From: Blasia pusilla
Taxonomy: Eukaryota > Marchantiophyta > Marchantiopsida > Blasiales
Direction of reading: 5' to 3'
Assembly: GCA_050084515.1 (NCBI GenBank)
Contig: CM114272.1
Location: 44,764,001-44,828,000 of the forward strand
Length of the DNA: 64,000 nucleotides
The notes beneath the pieces are model-generated. The model saw only the letters and a list, made by a program, of their open reading frames with translations, was not told the DNA's origin and searched no databases. Positions 1-12,246 of this stretch are shown one piece after another. Position numbers and translations under genes: made by a program. Position 1 is the stretch's first letter; each line of letters opens with the position of its first letter.

Positions 1-2540
1 CCTGTGTACAAATTTGATACTCTAGTCTAAACACAAAAATCCAAGCGTCTACTTTTCGTAATCTAAACGCGTTGAGAAAAATCAACTTGAATACTATTTG
101 GACGCAACATAGTATTGAAAGTGGCCACGTGGATTAAAATCGTAACTTTCATCCACGACTCCACGATTTTATCTTTAATGGTAAAAACGGCTCCTTAAGA
201 TTAATGGGGAAAGGGCTGATCCCTGTACGACAATGGTATAGGCATATAATAATAACAAATCAAAGATTCGATCAATGAACAACATATCTGTAAATGACAT
301 GTGTGGCTTCTGGTGAGGGACATGTCATGCGGGGTGCTTTTGTAGTATAGACTAGGACCCACTTACCCTAAACCCTCTAAACCTCCTCGTATTGCTGTAT
401 GACACCTTATTCTTTGAATCGACGGAAATCAATCAACTAAGGAAATCATGCTCAAACTTAGACTCTACACAGAAAAGTACTTCTATCATAACTAATGCAT
501 AGGAAAGCTTTTAGAGCACGGATCTTGAGTATCCGTTCCGGATCGGGGTCTATATGACTAACTCTGGCAGTGAGGTTTGGTAACACGGGAAGAAACGTCA
601 TCTCATGATCAGTTTGACTACCAAGTCTGGGATCTTGGCCCTGTATTTTGTGGTTTGCAACTCTGCTTTGGATTCCCCAAATCCATGTAACCTGCCTACA
701 TCCTCGAAGTTTGTCTGGTATCAAGAAGCAGGAAGTACCGTGATTGAGATAAGTTGCAAGGTATTGTGGAAAAGGTAATTCCGGCTTACGAACCAGTTTT
801 CAAATACTATACGTAAAGAGGTACATTCGTTTCGGGAGAGTTTCTTCAGAAAATTTAAATTTCTGATTTTAATTCGCTAGGCTTACTCGTAACCTGCATT
901 GCACGTAGGTAAAACTATTGTACCCTACAAATTTCGTGTAGAAGATTCGTTTCCAGACTCTAAAAACTATTTTCTTAAGGTTGAATCGTTACACCATTTA
1001 AGACCACTACATACTGTATGTAACGATCAACTTAGACCCTTAGCCGTTCTTAAATAAATCGTTCTAAGTTACGTAATCCTCTGCACCACGTATACATTCT
1101 GATTCACTTCAATTTCGTTCTTAACTCTAGCTTGAAAGTGAACGTCAGACTTCAATTCTGCAACCTGAGCTTGACAATGTGGTAGCATGGTCGTTTTAGA
1201 GCCCAGTCTCCAGACTCTCCACTGCACCGTTACCCGTTACAGATATGATTTCAGGTTCTGATAGTCTTGATGGGATAGTACGTATAGCTGGGAAAAACAG
1301 CGACATGTACGGTATAAAAATATATTACTAATATTAAATGTTTCAGTAGAGAGAGGTGTACAAGAGCTTGCTGCCGAGTAGTCCTCATCCAGTACGTAAG
1401 AAAGAGAATGTTTATGTATATTTTATGGACCATCATATCAGAAAAAGGTCTGGAGAGAGAATATTCAATACTCTGCACAGAAATATTTGGTAGAGGGAGA
1501 ACATGTACAGAACATACATTAATTTGAGTCAGTTGAGGGAGAATACTTACCTAACTCGAGAGAGAGAATATTAGCCTGACGGTCTTTCGGCGGATAGAGA
1601 GAAGTAAATCTTACCAAAGAGAAATTAAATTCAACGTAATGCAATGTTTAGAACTTAATACAGCTTTAGTTTCCAGTAGAGGGAGAGAACTTTCTCCAGA
1701 GAGAGAATGTGTAAGTCAGTACAAAGATTTTGTTGGAGGAGCAGTAGAGAGTATGCAAGAACGAACAATTGCATTAAATTCCATTTGATGAAGAAAAGTC
1801 TGCTACACGTAATTCGCATAACAGAAACAACGTTCCAGTCACCCTGGACATCCTACTTTCCATTCTGTGGTCAGCAACTCTGCAGGTTTCTTGGTCACCG
1901 AAACTCCTCCAAAGCCACGACTCGCTAGATTTCGCAGTCAGAACTATGAGCACCTGCAGTGTCTTTAAGAGAACCTAACTTCTTCTCAGATGGCGCATTT
2001 CGTTGTGACGTCGATTGTTATGGAGTAGTTCTCGGGAGCTCTAGATCGTGGTTCCAAGCGTTTGGTGCAGCGTACACTTCGGGCTTGGTAATGAACATCA
2101 TATTTTCTTACTACCTGTCCTTCCCACGAAAATGTTTTTTTAATACTTTAGAAAGATTTTCCATTCCGAAATTTAAATTTATTTTTTCTTTTCTTAAATC
2201 TTCAAAGAGAAATCACTTTTCACTTTTAAAACAACTCTATTTATTAATTAAAATTTAAATAATATCCAAATCTCTTAAATAATTTCACTCCTCCATTAAA
2301 ATTTGAAGAATACCTTTTTTTCCCCTTCTCATGGTCTAAAATAGCATCCATTGATAAACAAGTGTGCGGCGTAGTACAGTTATGAGAATGGTTGGGTCGC
2401 TTAGTGAAGGCATTAGAGTAAACAAAGCAAAGTTAATGGCGGTGTAACATGTAATAGGGCTTAGAATAGAGATCTATACTATTATGGACAACCCAACATG
2501 CATAATAGGACAAAATAGCACCACAATACCACAAAATAGC
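1..2540. other. Non-coding, A+T-rich flank
   Basis: No reading frame here looks like a protein; the short open frames lack domains and overlap on both strands. Positions 1480-1710 are enriched in GAGAGA/GGGAGA runs on the plus strand, and 2110-2290 is nearly pure A+T. I see no transposon ends or RNA genes. Confidence 0.6.
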
Positions 2541-2623
2541 AACAGTGTTGGTTTCCCGTGTCGAATGTTGCTGGAAATTGCTTGGGAGGGTATCCGGGTC
2601 GCATGTTGGTGAGAAATTTCTTG

Positions 2624-2724
2624 TACACTTTTGGTTAGTAGTGGAGGTAGTGCTGAATTCATTTGGAGTGTTTGGGATACACTTTTGTTTAGTAGTGGAG
2701 GTAGTGCTGAATTCATTCGGAGTG
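2624..2724. repeat. Two-copy tandem repeat, 54-bp period
   Basis: A 47-bp sequence beginning TACACTTTTG at 2624 recurs at 2678 with only two or so mismatches (GGTTAG/GTTTAG, ATTTGG/ATTCGG). A partial third echo (AATTAATTTGGAGTGG) follows near 2738. Small open frames on both strands across it arise from the repeat and are not considered genes. Confidence 0.85.
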
Positions 2725-2794
2725 GGGGATAGTGGGGAATTAATTTGGAGTGGTGGAGTGGGTTGTTCAAAGAGAACCTCCACCACCCTGTAAA

Positions 2795-2828
2795 ACCCAC
2801 TACTCCACTCATGAGTGGAGAAGTGGGT
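2795..2828. repeat. 34-bp near-perfect palindrome
   Basis: The left 17 bases (ACCCACTACTCCACTCA) are the reverse complement of the right 17 except for one base pair. It lies just after the tandem repeat at 2624-2724. It could be a hairpin or an end of a small non-autonomous DNA element; no matching distal end was found. Confidence 0.8.
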
Positions 2829-4056
2829 ATGAAATTGCAAGGGAATTAATCTGCACATCAAACACAATATAAAAAGCATACCTCGACCACAAGCAACATG
2901 CAGTCTGATTTTGCATATACTGATCTACAGATTGCTTCTACTAAAACTCACCCAAAGCATTCTGAAATAGGAGTGATCTTCCCACGCACATTGAGGTACA
3001 CCAGACATTCATTCAGGTGAAATTGATTTCTTTACTCAGCAAGAGAATACAAAGATGGCTGAGGTGTTTCTTTACATTCTTGATTGTTGATGGAGTAACA
3101 ACTGACTAAGTTTCTAATGTTTCATTTTAGGTGCAAAAGTAAGTACAAGGGAAATTGGCCACTGAAAGAATTGGGCTTGTTATACCTCACAGTAAGACTA
3201 CTCCTACTCCAAAATGAAGCAACAACGAGCTAGCATCATCGTTTTATCGTCTACTTCGCATGATTTGTCTCCAAAGAGAACTCGGAAGTCCTTAAGTCCA
3301 TGCTCTTTTTTTCCTGATGGACACTATGGCCAGTATTTTGAAGGTTTCTTCGAGAGTCCCATCACGCCCTTGAAGCTTTCCACACCTGCTACCACCACTC
3401 CCACACCAGTTAAAAGCTGGGGAGATCCCCTTCCATAGTGCATCTTTCACGATTGTACAACAAGAAATGACTCCCCTGAATACCATCCTAGACAAAAAAT
3501 TCCCATGGTAGGATCTGCAGAGTTTCATGTGCCAAGAGTTACTCAAAGTTGACATAGATTGAAGCATGTGTCGACAACTCCAGTAGGAAGCAAACCTGAC
3601 CGCGGCTGTCCTATAGTGAGAGAATCATATGGCGAGAGACCCTACATGGAGACATGGAGGCCAGTTTAGGGAGCTACATAGCCTTTTCCAAAACGGCTAA
3701 GGCAACATGGAAAGGAAGTGGTTGTAGAATAAGGAGCACTGGTGTCAATTGCACCCCAAGTTTTAAAGTGAGAGCAAAACGCCAAAGTCAGTAGATGAGG
3801 ATGACAAGGTGAGCACCGCTCCTCAGAGAGTATTTGTTCTACAAAGATACCAATGTGACGTTGGTAATAAAGCAAGATGCACAAAGCAGGGTCCTGGGGA
3901 CTACAATTCCTCTCTCACTATGTTTGTCGAGTTTTGAAAGACGATTCATAGTTCGGAAGAGTTTGATCTGGGGGAGCTAAGCACAAGAAGTGCTCCTAAA
4001 AACTCAAAAAAGGCGGCCATGTTCGAATAATGTCAGACGTTGCAGACACGCAACCG
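2829..4056. other. Non-coding, nothing recognised
   Basis: Mixed-composition sequence with only short, unconvincing open frames. No domain, repeat end or RNA gene was seen. Confidence 0.5.
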
Positions 4057-4310
4057 CATTTGAATGTCACCTTGAGCTAAGCCGCGAGCTCTAAAGATTA
4101 GAGCCACAAACTCACATACATCCAACAATCCTAGCCCCACTCTTCACCCTCATGAACTGTGTTCAAATGTCTGCCTTTGCAAACAGAAAAGCCGCATTCA
4201 AATGTTACACGCATTGAATGTCACCTCAAAGCTCAATCGTGAGCTTTCAAGATTACAGCCACGAGCTCTCGATCATCCAACAACCCTTTCCCCACCTTTA
4301 CCCTCATGAA
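4057..4310. repeat. Two-copy tandem duplication, about 154-bp period
   Basis: The stretch from GCATTTGAATGTCACC (4057) to CCCTCATGAA (about 4155) recurs, diverged, from 4211 to 4310. Shared anchors include GAGCT, AAGATTA.AGCCAC, CATCCAACAA and CCCTCATGAA. Divergence shows an old duplication. Confidence 0.75.
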
Positions 4311-5160
4311 TGCAGACTCAACTCAAATTAAATGCTCAGACTTGCGATTCAGAAACTGAGAGAGTGATGGGGGAAGTGCAACCGTGCACTCTTCCCTTGC
4401 GCGATTTTTGTTGTGAGTGCAACCGTGCAATGTTCACCCGGCTGCCTTTGGAGATCAACATCCCTTGCAATCTCCGCAAGGCAATCATCCCAAGACCGGT
4501 TGCCTTCAGACCAAAGATCCCTTGCAATCTCTGCATCCGAGTGTTGGTCGATAGCAAGTCATTGCCGTGAATCCTGGAAGCCGAGAGAAACAAATGGGTA
4601 GCACTCTGCACGTCCCGCTCAAATTTGGATCAATCCTTCAACATTTTGCGGAGCTGGGATTGGCTGCATGCGCTCTAGGGTGGTGCAACCGCGCACTCTT
4701 CCCTTACGGATGTGCGCGCTTGAGGGATCCGGGATCGGTTGTGTGCATTGAATTCGGCTCAATCGGTTCAATCCCTCGCTCCACGGATCGCGCAGCCCGA
4801 ATAGGACAAGATGAACTTGCTGGATTGCGCAGCCCAAATTGAGCCCTAACATCGAAAGCTCCTCGATCGTGCAGCCCGATTCCCGCCCCAAATGCGAAAG
4901 CCTCGATCGTGCAAGCCTGATTCTTGCCCCAACTGCAAAAGCGCTTGATCACGCAACCACTGTCGGCGTTCCCAAGCCCGAACTCGGCCTTTCGCTAAGC
5001 TCAACGGATCGCCAGCCGAAAATGCTGAAAGTGTCGAAGTGCTACTATCGACCTTGCCATCAGATCGCCGCCCTTCATTTGTGCAGCCCCTAAGATCTCA
5101 GCCGTTAGATTAGCCTGATTGTGCCTGTTCTTCATGTGCCGAGCCCCTAGGATGAACGGC
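4311..5160. other. G+C-richer non-coding repeat cluster
   Basis: Short motifs recur here: GTGCAACCG(T/C)GCACTCTTCCCTT at about 4378 and 4684, and GATCGTGCA(A)GCC-type units at about 4866 and 4905. Open frames occur on both strands, as expected from G+C-rich repeats, without recognisable domains. Probably a relic of an unclassified repeat. Confidence 0.5.
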
Positions 5161-5466
5161 TTAGATTAGCCCGATCGTGGAAGAATTCCACCATTGATTT
5201 TTCTTGGATTAATCTGAAGAAAATTAGTTCCTTTTCCCTTTGATGTTTTAGTTCTCTAAGTTATTTATTGAAGTGCAAGACTTATGAAGTGATGGATATT
5301 TTTTTCCAAATTTTTTTTCCTTTAATTAATTTTTTTCCTTTATTTTATTGCTCTATGATTATTATTAAAATTTCAGTTCATATTATTTTCAAGAATTTTC
5401 ATGTAATCTAATTTTTTCGTACTTCAATTTTTTAATATAATTTTTCCCCTTTCCATACATTTGCAG
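5161..5466. other. A+T-rich tract with splice-acceptor-like end
   Basis: T-rich sequence with no coding signal. It ends in a pyrimidine-rich run and CATTTGCAG at 5466, immediately before the first Helitron exon, so it may be the tail of a Helitron intron or its 5' leader. Confidence 0.45.
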
Positions 5467-7110
5467 GATGGATTACGCTATTGATCTTCAAGGCTAATAA
5501 ATACGTAAGACCTCTTCTCGACATCACCAATATTCCAATTGTACATCAATTTGACAATCCTTCAACTTTACGCCAACGAGAGGAAGAAGGAAAACAAGCC
5601 ATTCAATCTCAAAGGAACATACACTTATCTCAAGGAAAAAATGCTTTGACTACCCAAGTATCTCTAATGTAGGTCTTCTTCTTCATGCACTCTCATTTCC
5701 TTCCCAAATTTTTTAGGATATGCTCTTTGCAATGTGAAGCCATCTTACGATTTGTCTAATATGTGTGCGTTTTATGCATATTAGAGACTTCCATTCTCTC
5801 AAACCCTAAGGATTTACGCGACATTTGCAATAATATGCGTGCCGTAGGTCAAAGGCGAAAATGCATTAATCGCGTTGAACAAGGTTCTCTTCAAAGAGAG
5901 AAGCGGTGAGAATATAATCGTCAATATAAAAGGAAAAGGAGAGAACTCAAAGTTGCTGATCGATCTTCTAATGTCATCCCCTCGGGACAAGTAGAAGTAA
6001 ATACTATTCTCGAGAATGTAATTCAAAATGATATGCATGTACTTCACGAAGCTCCAATGACTGCAATCCAAGAAGAGAACAGGTGTGTTTACTTAAGTGA
6101 GGCAATGCTTTGTGTATCTATATTTCTCATAAGTACTCTTTTTCATTTCTCTTCGATGTCATGTTTATTTTCATTTTGCTTGCATATAATGTTGTATGTA
6201 ACAATGTATGTTAGCATGCCCATTTTCTAATTATTTTCATTCTATGACATTAGGCATATTTCACAAGGAAGTAGACATGGCCAAAACAATGTTCAAATTG
6301 ATACTACATCAGCCATTCATATTTCTCCAACGTTTGCAACTTTCTCTATCCCCTATCTACTCTCATTTTATTTCAATTTCTCATGTTCTTTTTACATGGT
6401 TAATATTTGAATGCATATCCATGCTAATTATTTTCTTCACTTTTTTTAGACTTCCAATTCTTTCAAACCCTAAGGATATACGCCGATGTGAGGAAGGTTC
6501 TACGTCACGAGAAGCACAAAGGCGTAAACGGATGAAACGTCTTGAAAATAATACTCTACAAAGACAAAGAAGGCGAGAATATAATAGGAAACAAAAAGAA
6601 CTTCATGTTGTTATTGAATCTTCAAGAGTGATATCACAACATGATATTCGATTTTCTGTGTTTTTAGAAAATGCACTTCCAAATGATAATAACATGGCTT
6701 ATCGTGAACCAATGAGTAAACCTCTCAAAGATGAAAGAAGGTATATTTTCTCAAGAAAATTGTGGATATTGGTTGTATTTTATCACTTCCCAAGTGTATT
6801 GTAGACTAAGAATGTGCTAAAACTTCTTTCTTACAATATAGCACATTATTGATGCAGGCCTCTTATTCAAGAACATTTAACGCCTATGGTCCAACGTTGC
6901 ATTCCTACTTCTAAATGTCGGTCCATTATGGACATGCAACATGGGATGCAATCAAGTATTCATTTTCAAGAAGAATGCAATGTTCAAGAAACACATACTT
7001 TGCCCATTTTGACATCCCCAATGTTGGCAACTTTCCCTATGTACCATTATTTTATTTCGTTTTTTCATCTTCTTCTCTTCCTTTCTTTATCTACAACTAT
7101 GTGAAATCAT
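5467..7110 (+). repeat. Triplicated exon-intron module in the Helitron N-terminus
   Basis: Two exons, 5785-6082 and 6450-6740, begin with almost the same sequence (SILSNPKDLR / PILSNPKDIR), carry the same basic block (EYNR.YKRKRREL / EYNRKQKEL) and end at GT donors; their starts are 665 bp apart. Flanking exons also repeat: HLSQGKN near 5625, HISQGS near 6258 and HFQEECN near 6960, the latter two followed by .SP..ATF. Acceptors TTAG (5784), TTTTTTTAG (6449) and GATGCAG (6857) sit at matching places. I read this as segmental duplication of an exon-intron unit of about 630-700 bp inside the gene. The function of the basic region is unknown; a DNA-binding role would be a guess. Confidence 0.75.
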
Positions 7111-7143
7111 GAACTAATATGAATCATTGTCTACTTTTTTCAG

Positions 7144-10100
7144 AGATTTGAATCCGTTACAATGTCACTCAACTATGGAGAATGGTCCACGACGCAGGAC
7201 TATTCCAATAAAATGCAATACCTTATTGAATATTGACTAACTTGAAACTTTATGGAGAGCAACATTAAAAACTACACTTGAAAGGAGTATGTGTGTATCA
7301 ACGGTCGGCACACTTTGGGTTCTATGACAGAGGTATGTTATTCATGTAAAGCATTACATTGGAAATGTGAGAAGGTGAAGAATTGGAAGTTTTGAAACTC
7401 GTCGTTTACTATGTGTTGTGAGCATGGGAAGGTACAACTACCCTTCTTGAAGCCATTACCTTCATTCTTGGCAACATTGATATCTAGCGTTTGGGCAAAT
7501 AGTCGGAATTTTCTAAAACGCTCGGACATATAATTTTGCATTTCAATTGGCATCAGTTGGAGTGAAGTCAAAGAGCAATTGGATGGCATAAAAAACTTCA
7601 CTAGTCAAGGTAAAATTTATCATTCTATTGGTCCACTTCATCAAAATGCGAGACAACCTCCTCAATTTGCCTATATTCATGATACAGATCATAAGATTGA
7701 GAATCGGAAAGGACCATGTCGATGGGCCGACCTCATATCTTAAAAGGCTTACAAGACATGTTGTATGAATGTAATCCTTATGTGGAGATATTCCGAACAT
7801 TTGCAATGGATGCACCTTGCCCAAACATGTGAATCATTTTGAGAGCAAGTAAGAGGGGCCTTGAAGCTAAACGATATATACGTTGCAGGTTGCTTCAGAA
7901 GTTGCTGCTATTTTGCCATATGATGGGAATGAGTTTGTGCAAGCACGTGACATTATCCTTCAATTACATCGCGGAGGAGTGCGTCGCATATCAGATTTGA
8001 ATAAGGCATATATTCCTTTGCACTTTATTTTGCTATTTGTATATGGTGAAGCACGTTGGCATCCAGGAATACCTTTTGGGAATTGGATAAATTCCTCTAA
8101 TGAGTGTTCATAGAGGGAATCAGAGGCAAGTATCCAAGGAGATGGGCAAGCTCCAAATGAGTTTGTTGATGAAGATATAGTCTATGATAAAGACAATGAG
8201 CCTATGAGGGTGGAGAAGACAAAAAGTATAACTGCCCTACAATTTGCAAGCTTTCAGCTTGAGACACGTATTGGAGTGGATGATAACAACGGATTACTTT
8301 GATTCGGAAGACTTACCCAAGAGTACATGGTAGATGTTTATGCGACCATAGAGATGCAACAATTATCTTGGATTCGTTTAAATCAGAAAATTTTGCAAGC
8401 TGAATTATACGGAGGTGTGAAAGATGCTATGTTTAGGAGTGATGCAGATGGTAATACATTTAGGAGACGTATTGTGTTGCCATCTTCATTTCTTATCAGT
8501 CCACGGCATATGCATCAATTATATCAAGATGCCATGGCCATTGTTAGACATCTTGAAAACCAGATTATTTCTTGACAATGACTTGCAACGCATAAATTGG
8601 GTGGAGATTACATCAAAGATTAAAACCGGGTCAAACAGTTGTTGATCGTCCAAACTTGGTCGTACGGGTTTTTGAGAATAAAAAGGAGTAATTGCGACTT
8701 CTTGTGAAGAAACATATTTTGGGTAAAGTTGTTAGATGTATTCACGTGGTAGAGTTTCAAAAGAGGGGTTTGCCACATGTTCGTATTTTAATAATATTGG
8801 CTCAAGATGATAAGCCTCGAACAAGCTCAGATTTTGATGAAATCTTTATTACAGAAATTCCAGATGCTACTACTCATCCACGACTTTTTGCTACTGTATC
8901 TAATTGTATGATGCATGGTCCATGTGGGGTTCAAAATCCAAATGCACCATGTATGGACAAGGAGACAAAAAAATGTACTAAAGAATATCCCAAAGAGTTC
9001 TTATCTCACACCACAAAGATGGAAGATGGTTATCCTATGTATAGAAGGTATGGAGCAAATATAATTTCTTTACTATAATTTTTTTCTTATTTAAGTTTCT
9101 CCATCTATTTTGTAATTTTTCAAGTACAATTATATTGAAAATTTTCACGTGGATGTTCATGTTAGATAATGACGTCAAAGTCATGAAACGTAATCAACCT
9201 TTGGATAATCGTTGGGTTGTCCCATATAATCCTCTGTTGTGCACTCTATTTGATTGTCATATTAATCTAGAGATCACAAATAATATCTCTGCAAGAAAAT
9301 ATTTATACAAATACGTATACAAGGGATCAGATGTTGTGACATTTGGAATGTCTAAGAGCTCAAGTACTTCTACAAAAACTCCGCAAGTTATCAATGAGAC
9401 AACACAATATCAAGATGCAAGTTGATGATCTATCATGTCCATACAAAAGTAGTCTTTATGTTGATGAATTCTTTTTCATACCATTGAATATTTATTCTAT
9501 TTTGTTCTTCTTGCATAGGTACATTTCAGCCTCAAAAGCATGCTGGCGAATTTTCAAGTTCACCTTGCATTCGGAGCAAATGAGTATTGTGAGATTAGCT
9601 GTTCATCTTCCACATGAACAACTCTTGCATTTTAATGCTTATGAACTACCAAAATATATTTTACAAAAAAATAGAGATACGACTTTAACCGCATGGTTTG
9701 CAACCAACCGTTTAGATCTATCTGCCCAAAACTATCTATATGTTGAGTTTCCTTCACATTACACATGGAAAAAGAAAATGTGGTATCGTGGTGTAAAAGA
9801 GGACCATATGGTTGTGGTTATCCCATCGCGCGATTATATCTCACCCATCCACGTACATATCTTCCAAAATAGCATTTTTTTAGTCAAGCATTCTTTCCTT
9901 TTCATTAGAGAGTTCTTACATTCATATTCCACATTTTGTATACTTCACTACTACTTTTGAAATATCTTATCATAAAACCTTTATTGCTTAGGTGATGGTG
10001 AACGTAATTAGTTACGGTTGGTTCTTCATCATATTCGAGGTGCAACTACATATGAAGATTTAAGGATCTGTGCATGGAATATTGTATCCAACCTTCAAAG

Positions 10101-10251
10101 AGGTGCTTTCCAATTAGGACTCTTAGAGAATGATAGGAGGTTATTCTTTGCTTGCAAGAAGCTTCACAAATACGTGGAGGTCGATCGCCGTCAACTCTTT
10201 GCCATTATTCGGCATATAACATGCCGGCTAGGCGGTGGCATTGTGGAATGA
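7144..10251 (+). pseudogene. Helitron Rep region (Helitron_like_N), inactivated
   Basis: Family-typical blocks appear in order: CCEHGKVQLP near 7410; FAYIHDTDHKIENR near 7670; a block around RISDLNKAYIPLHF near 7990; LPSSFLISPRHMHQLYQDAM near 8470; EFQKRGLPHVRIL near 8753; HGPCGVQNPNAPCMD near 8915; RWVVPYNPLL near 9208; and KYLYKYVYKG near 9298. The Rep HUH motif normally reads PHAH; here it is PHVR, so the second metal-binding His is lost. The catalytic tyrosine block (YLYKY) survives. Frameshifts occur, for example after 8572, where the reading moves to another frame to recover the downstream block. Introns are suggested at about 9048-9124 and 9420-9520. Rep would nick and join single-stranded ends during rolling-circle transposition; this copy cannot. 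Confidence 0.88.
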
Positions 10252-10762
10252 ATTTCTAATTCATCTCATGAGGATCTCTTACATGAAAACGCGAGGTAAA
10301 ACCTAAAGATATTCCTTCTTGCAAATGAAAGTTTTATATGTTCACAAATTTTTATTTTTCTAACTTCTTATTCTAGAACTTCCTCGAATGCATAGATCAT
10401 AAATCATGCATTGTTGGATGTTCAACACCACTTGGAGGATCAAGGGAAAAGATTGTCAAACTTCCCTAACATGCCCCAACCTCTCTTTCTAGAAGAAAAC
10501 AGTTCAACTTCGAATCTTGAAGAAGATGAGATTGTACATAGCACAAAAGAGTTATATCAAGAAGATATCCGTAGAGAGGCACTATTGAATCCTAGGCAAT
10601 ATAATGTTTGGGATGCTGTGCATGAACAACTTGAAAAGTTCACTGAAGATTTTAATCCTTTGGTAAGAATACAAAACCTTTCATCCCTTTGAACTTCTTC
10701 CATATTCTTTGCGGAAAGTATGAATATCATTACTAATATTGAACCTTATCATGTCTTTCTAG

Positions 10763-12246
10763 GCAAAACTATTCTTTTATCGACGGTCCGGGCGGAACAG
10801 GGAAAACATTTCTATACAACCTTCTTCTTAAAAGTATATGGTGTAAAGGAGGTATTGCATTGGCTGTTGCCTCATCAGGGATAGCAGCTTTAGTGTTGGA
10901 AGGCGATCGTGCTGCACATTCTCGCTTTGAGATTCCGATTAATGTGGATGAAAGTTCCACCTACAAGTAAGAACCAAAGTCTATATTTCCCATTGTAATG
11001 AATTAGTTTGATCCCTTCCTACAATTTCTTCGGAGATAACGATTCATTCCTTACATCTTGCAGCATACAAGTTAATAGTAAGGAGGCACGTGTCATCAGA
11101 AATGCCAAGCTTATCATATGGGACGAAGCACCTATGACTCATCGTCATGTCTTTAAGGCTGTCAATCGTACATTGCAAGAGATTATGGGATTGGTATCTG
11201 TTGACTTAAGAAAGGTTCCATTTGGTGGAAAGCTTATTATTTTTGGTGATGATTTTGGTCAAGTCCTTCCTGTTGCTCGTCGTGCTAATCGTCCAAAAAT
11301 TGTGCAAGCCACGTTTAAGAGATCTCCTTTATGGTCTCATGTAAGGACCATGAATCTTACAACAAATATGAGAGTCCAAAATTCGGAAGGTATCTTTTAA
11401 AAAAAATCTTTTCTTCACATAATCATACTCTACATGGATTCCTCGGTTATTTTAAAATTTGCACTTTTAAAAATACAAATAACATAACGTTGTCATGTGC
11501 GGAGTCCTTTACATGCCGATCAAGAAAACTTTGCAAAATGGTTGTTGGAGGTTGGAGAGGGTCGTCTTCCTATACAGGAGGATTTGGGAGAAGATATGAT
11601 TCAACTGCCTCATGATATGGTATCCAAAACTAACAATATCAACGATCTCATTAATATAATTTATGGGACTAATTTGGAATGATTTCGTGATAAAAATTTC
11701 CTTAGGGATACAGCTATCTTGACACCCAGAAATAGGGATGTGGATCAAATCAATACGGAAGTCATGTCTCGATTCCACGGAGAGGTAAATATATTTTCTC
11801 TATTTCTTCCATTCAACTCTCAATTCTTCATAAGAAGGTCACTTGGACCTTATTAAAATATACTTACCTTGAATCTTTTTGCAAATAACGGAGCATATTT
11901 ATCTTAGTGCGGATTTTGTTTCCGATGAGGGTATGCGTTATATACATCCCACGGAGTTTCTCAATACATGCTTACCATCGGGTCTACCGCCACATTTATT
12001 GTCCTTAAAAATAGGGGCACCAATCATGTTATTAACAAATATGATTGGAGCAAAAGGACAAGCAAATGGGACACGATTGGTGATTTGGGCCTTCATGCCA
12101 CATGTCATAGATGTTGAGATCATTACAGGGAGAAATATTGGAGATCAAGTTTTCATCCGACGCATTCCTTTGATTGCGTCAGGACTGCATCCGCTTACCT
12201 TTCATCTTCAGAGATATCAATTTCCTATCTCAGTAATAAATATGTG
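10763..12246 (+). pseudogene. Helitron PIF1-like helicase region, truncated
   Basis: Superfamily 1B DNA helicase domain of the Helitron. The Walker A motif GPGGTGKTF lies at about 10785-10811 and is followed by ASSGIAALVLEG. Walker B reads IIWDEAPM at about 11113 after an intron at 10967-11063 whose removal restores the frame exactly. GDDFGQVLPV at about 11248 is the motif usually seen as GGDFRQ(V/I)LPV. Then ENFAKWLLEVGEG (11523) and TAILTPRN.DVD.IN (11710) follow, and LPSGLPPHLLSLKIGAPIMLL at 11970 begins the late region. The expected C-terminal block with the TINKSQGQT-like motif and the final VALSR motif is absent, so the copy is truncated. A frameshift at the junction near 10763 and an unusual acceptor at 11888 (GCAA) are further damage. 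Confidence 0.9.
10967..11063 (+). other. Predicted spliceosomal intron in the Helitron helicase
   Basis: The donor is CAA|GTAAGA and the acceptor TTGCAG|CATAC. Joining the flanks gives an uninterrupted frame from the helicase block before it into the Walker B exon. Read through, the frame stops at once (TAA at 10968). This is the best-supported of the several introns in the element. Confidence 0.75.

Larger units (their letters stand above)
5467..12246 (+). mobile_element. Degenerate Helitron (Rep/helicase transposon)
   Basis: A rolling-circle DNA transposon relic in which one long gene once encoded a replication-initiator (Rep) domain fused to a PIF1-type helicase. In order: an N-terminal basic region with triplicated exons (5467-7110), the Helitron_like_N/Rep region (7346-10251) and the helicase (10763-12246). 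Exons are separated by short introns of about 70-200 bp with T-rich tracts and AG acceptors. The helicase stops before its last conserved motifs, so the 3' part and the CTRR terminus are missing or unrecognisable, and no 5' TC end could be fixed. Many frameshifts and stops show that it is dead. Non-autonomous derivatives could exist elsewhere. Confidence 0.9.

Noticed and set aside
458-724. 88-codon minus-strand open frame
   Set aside because: No domain, no regulatory context and composition typical of chance open frames.
2433-2879. 148-codon minus-strand open frame
   Set aside because: It consists mainly of the translated tandem repeat and palindrome, with overlapping open frames on both strands and no domain.
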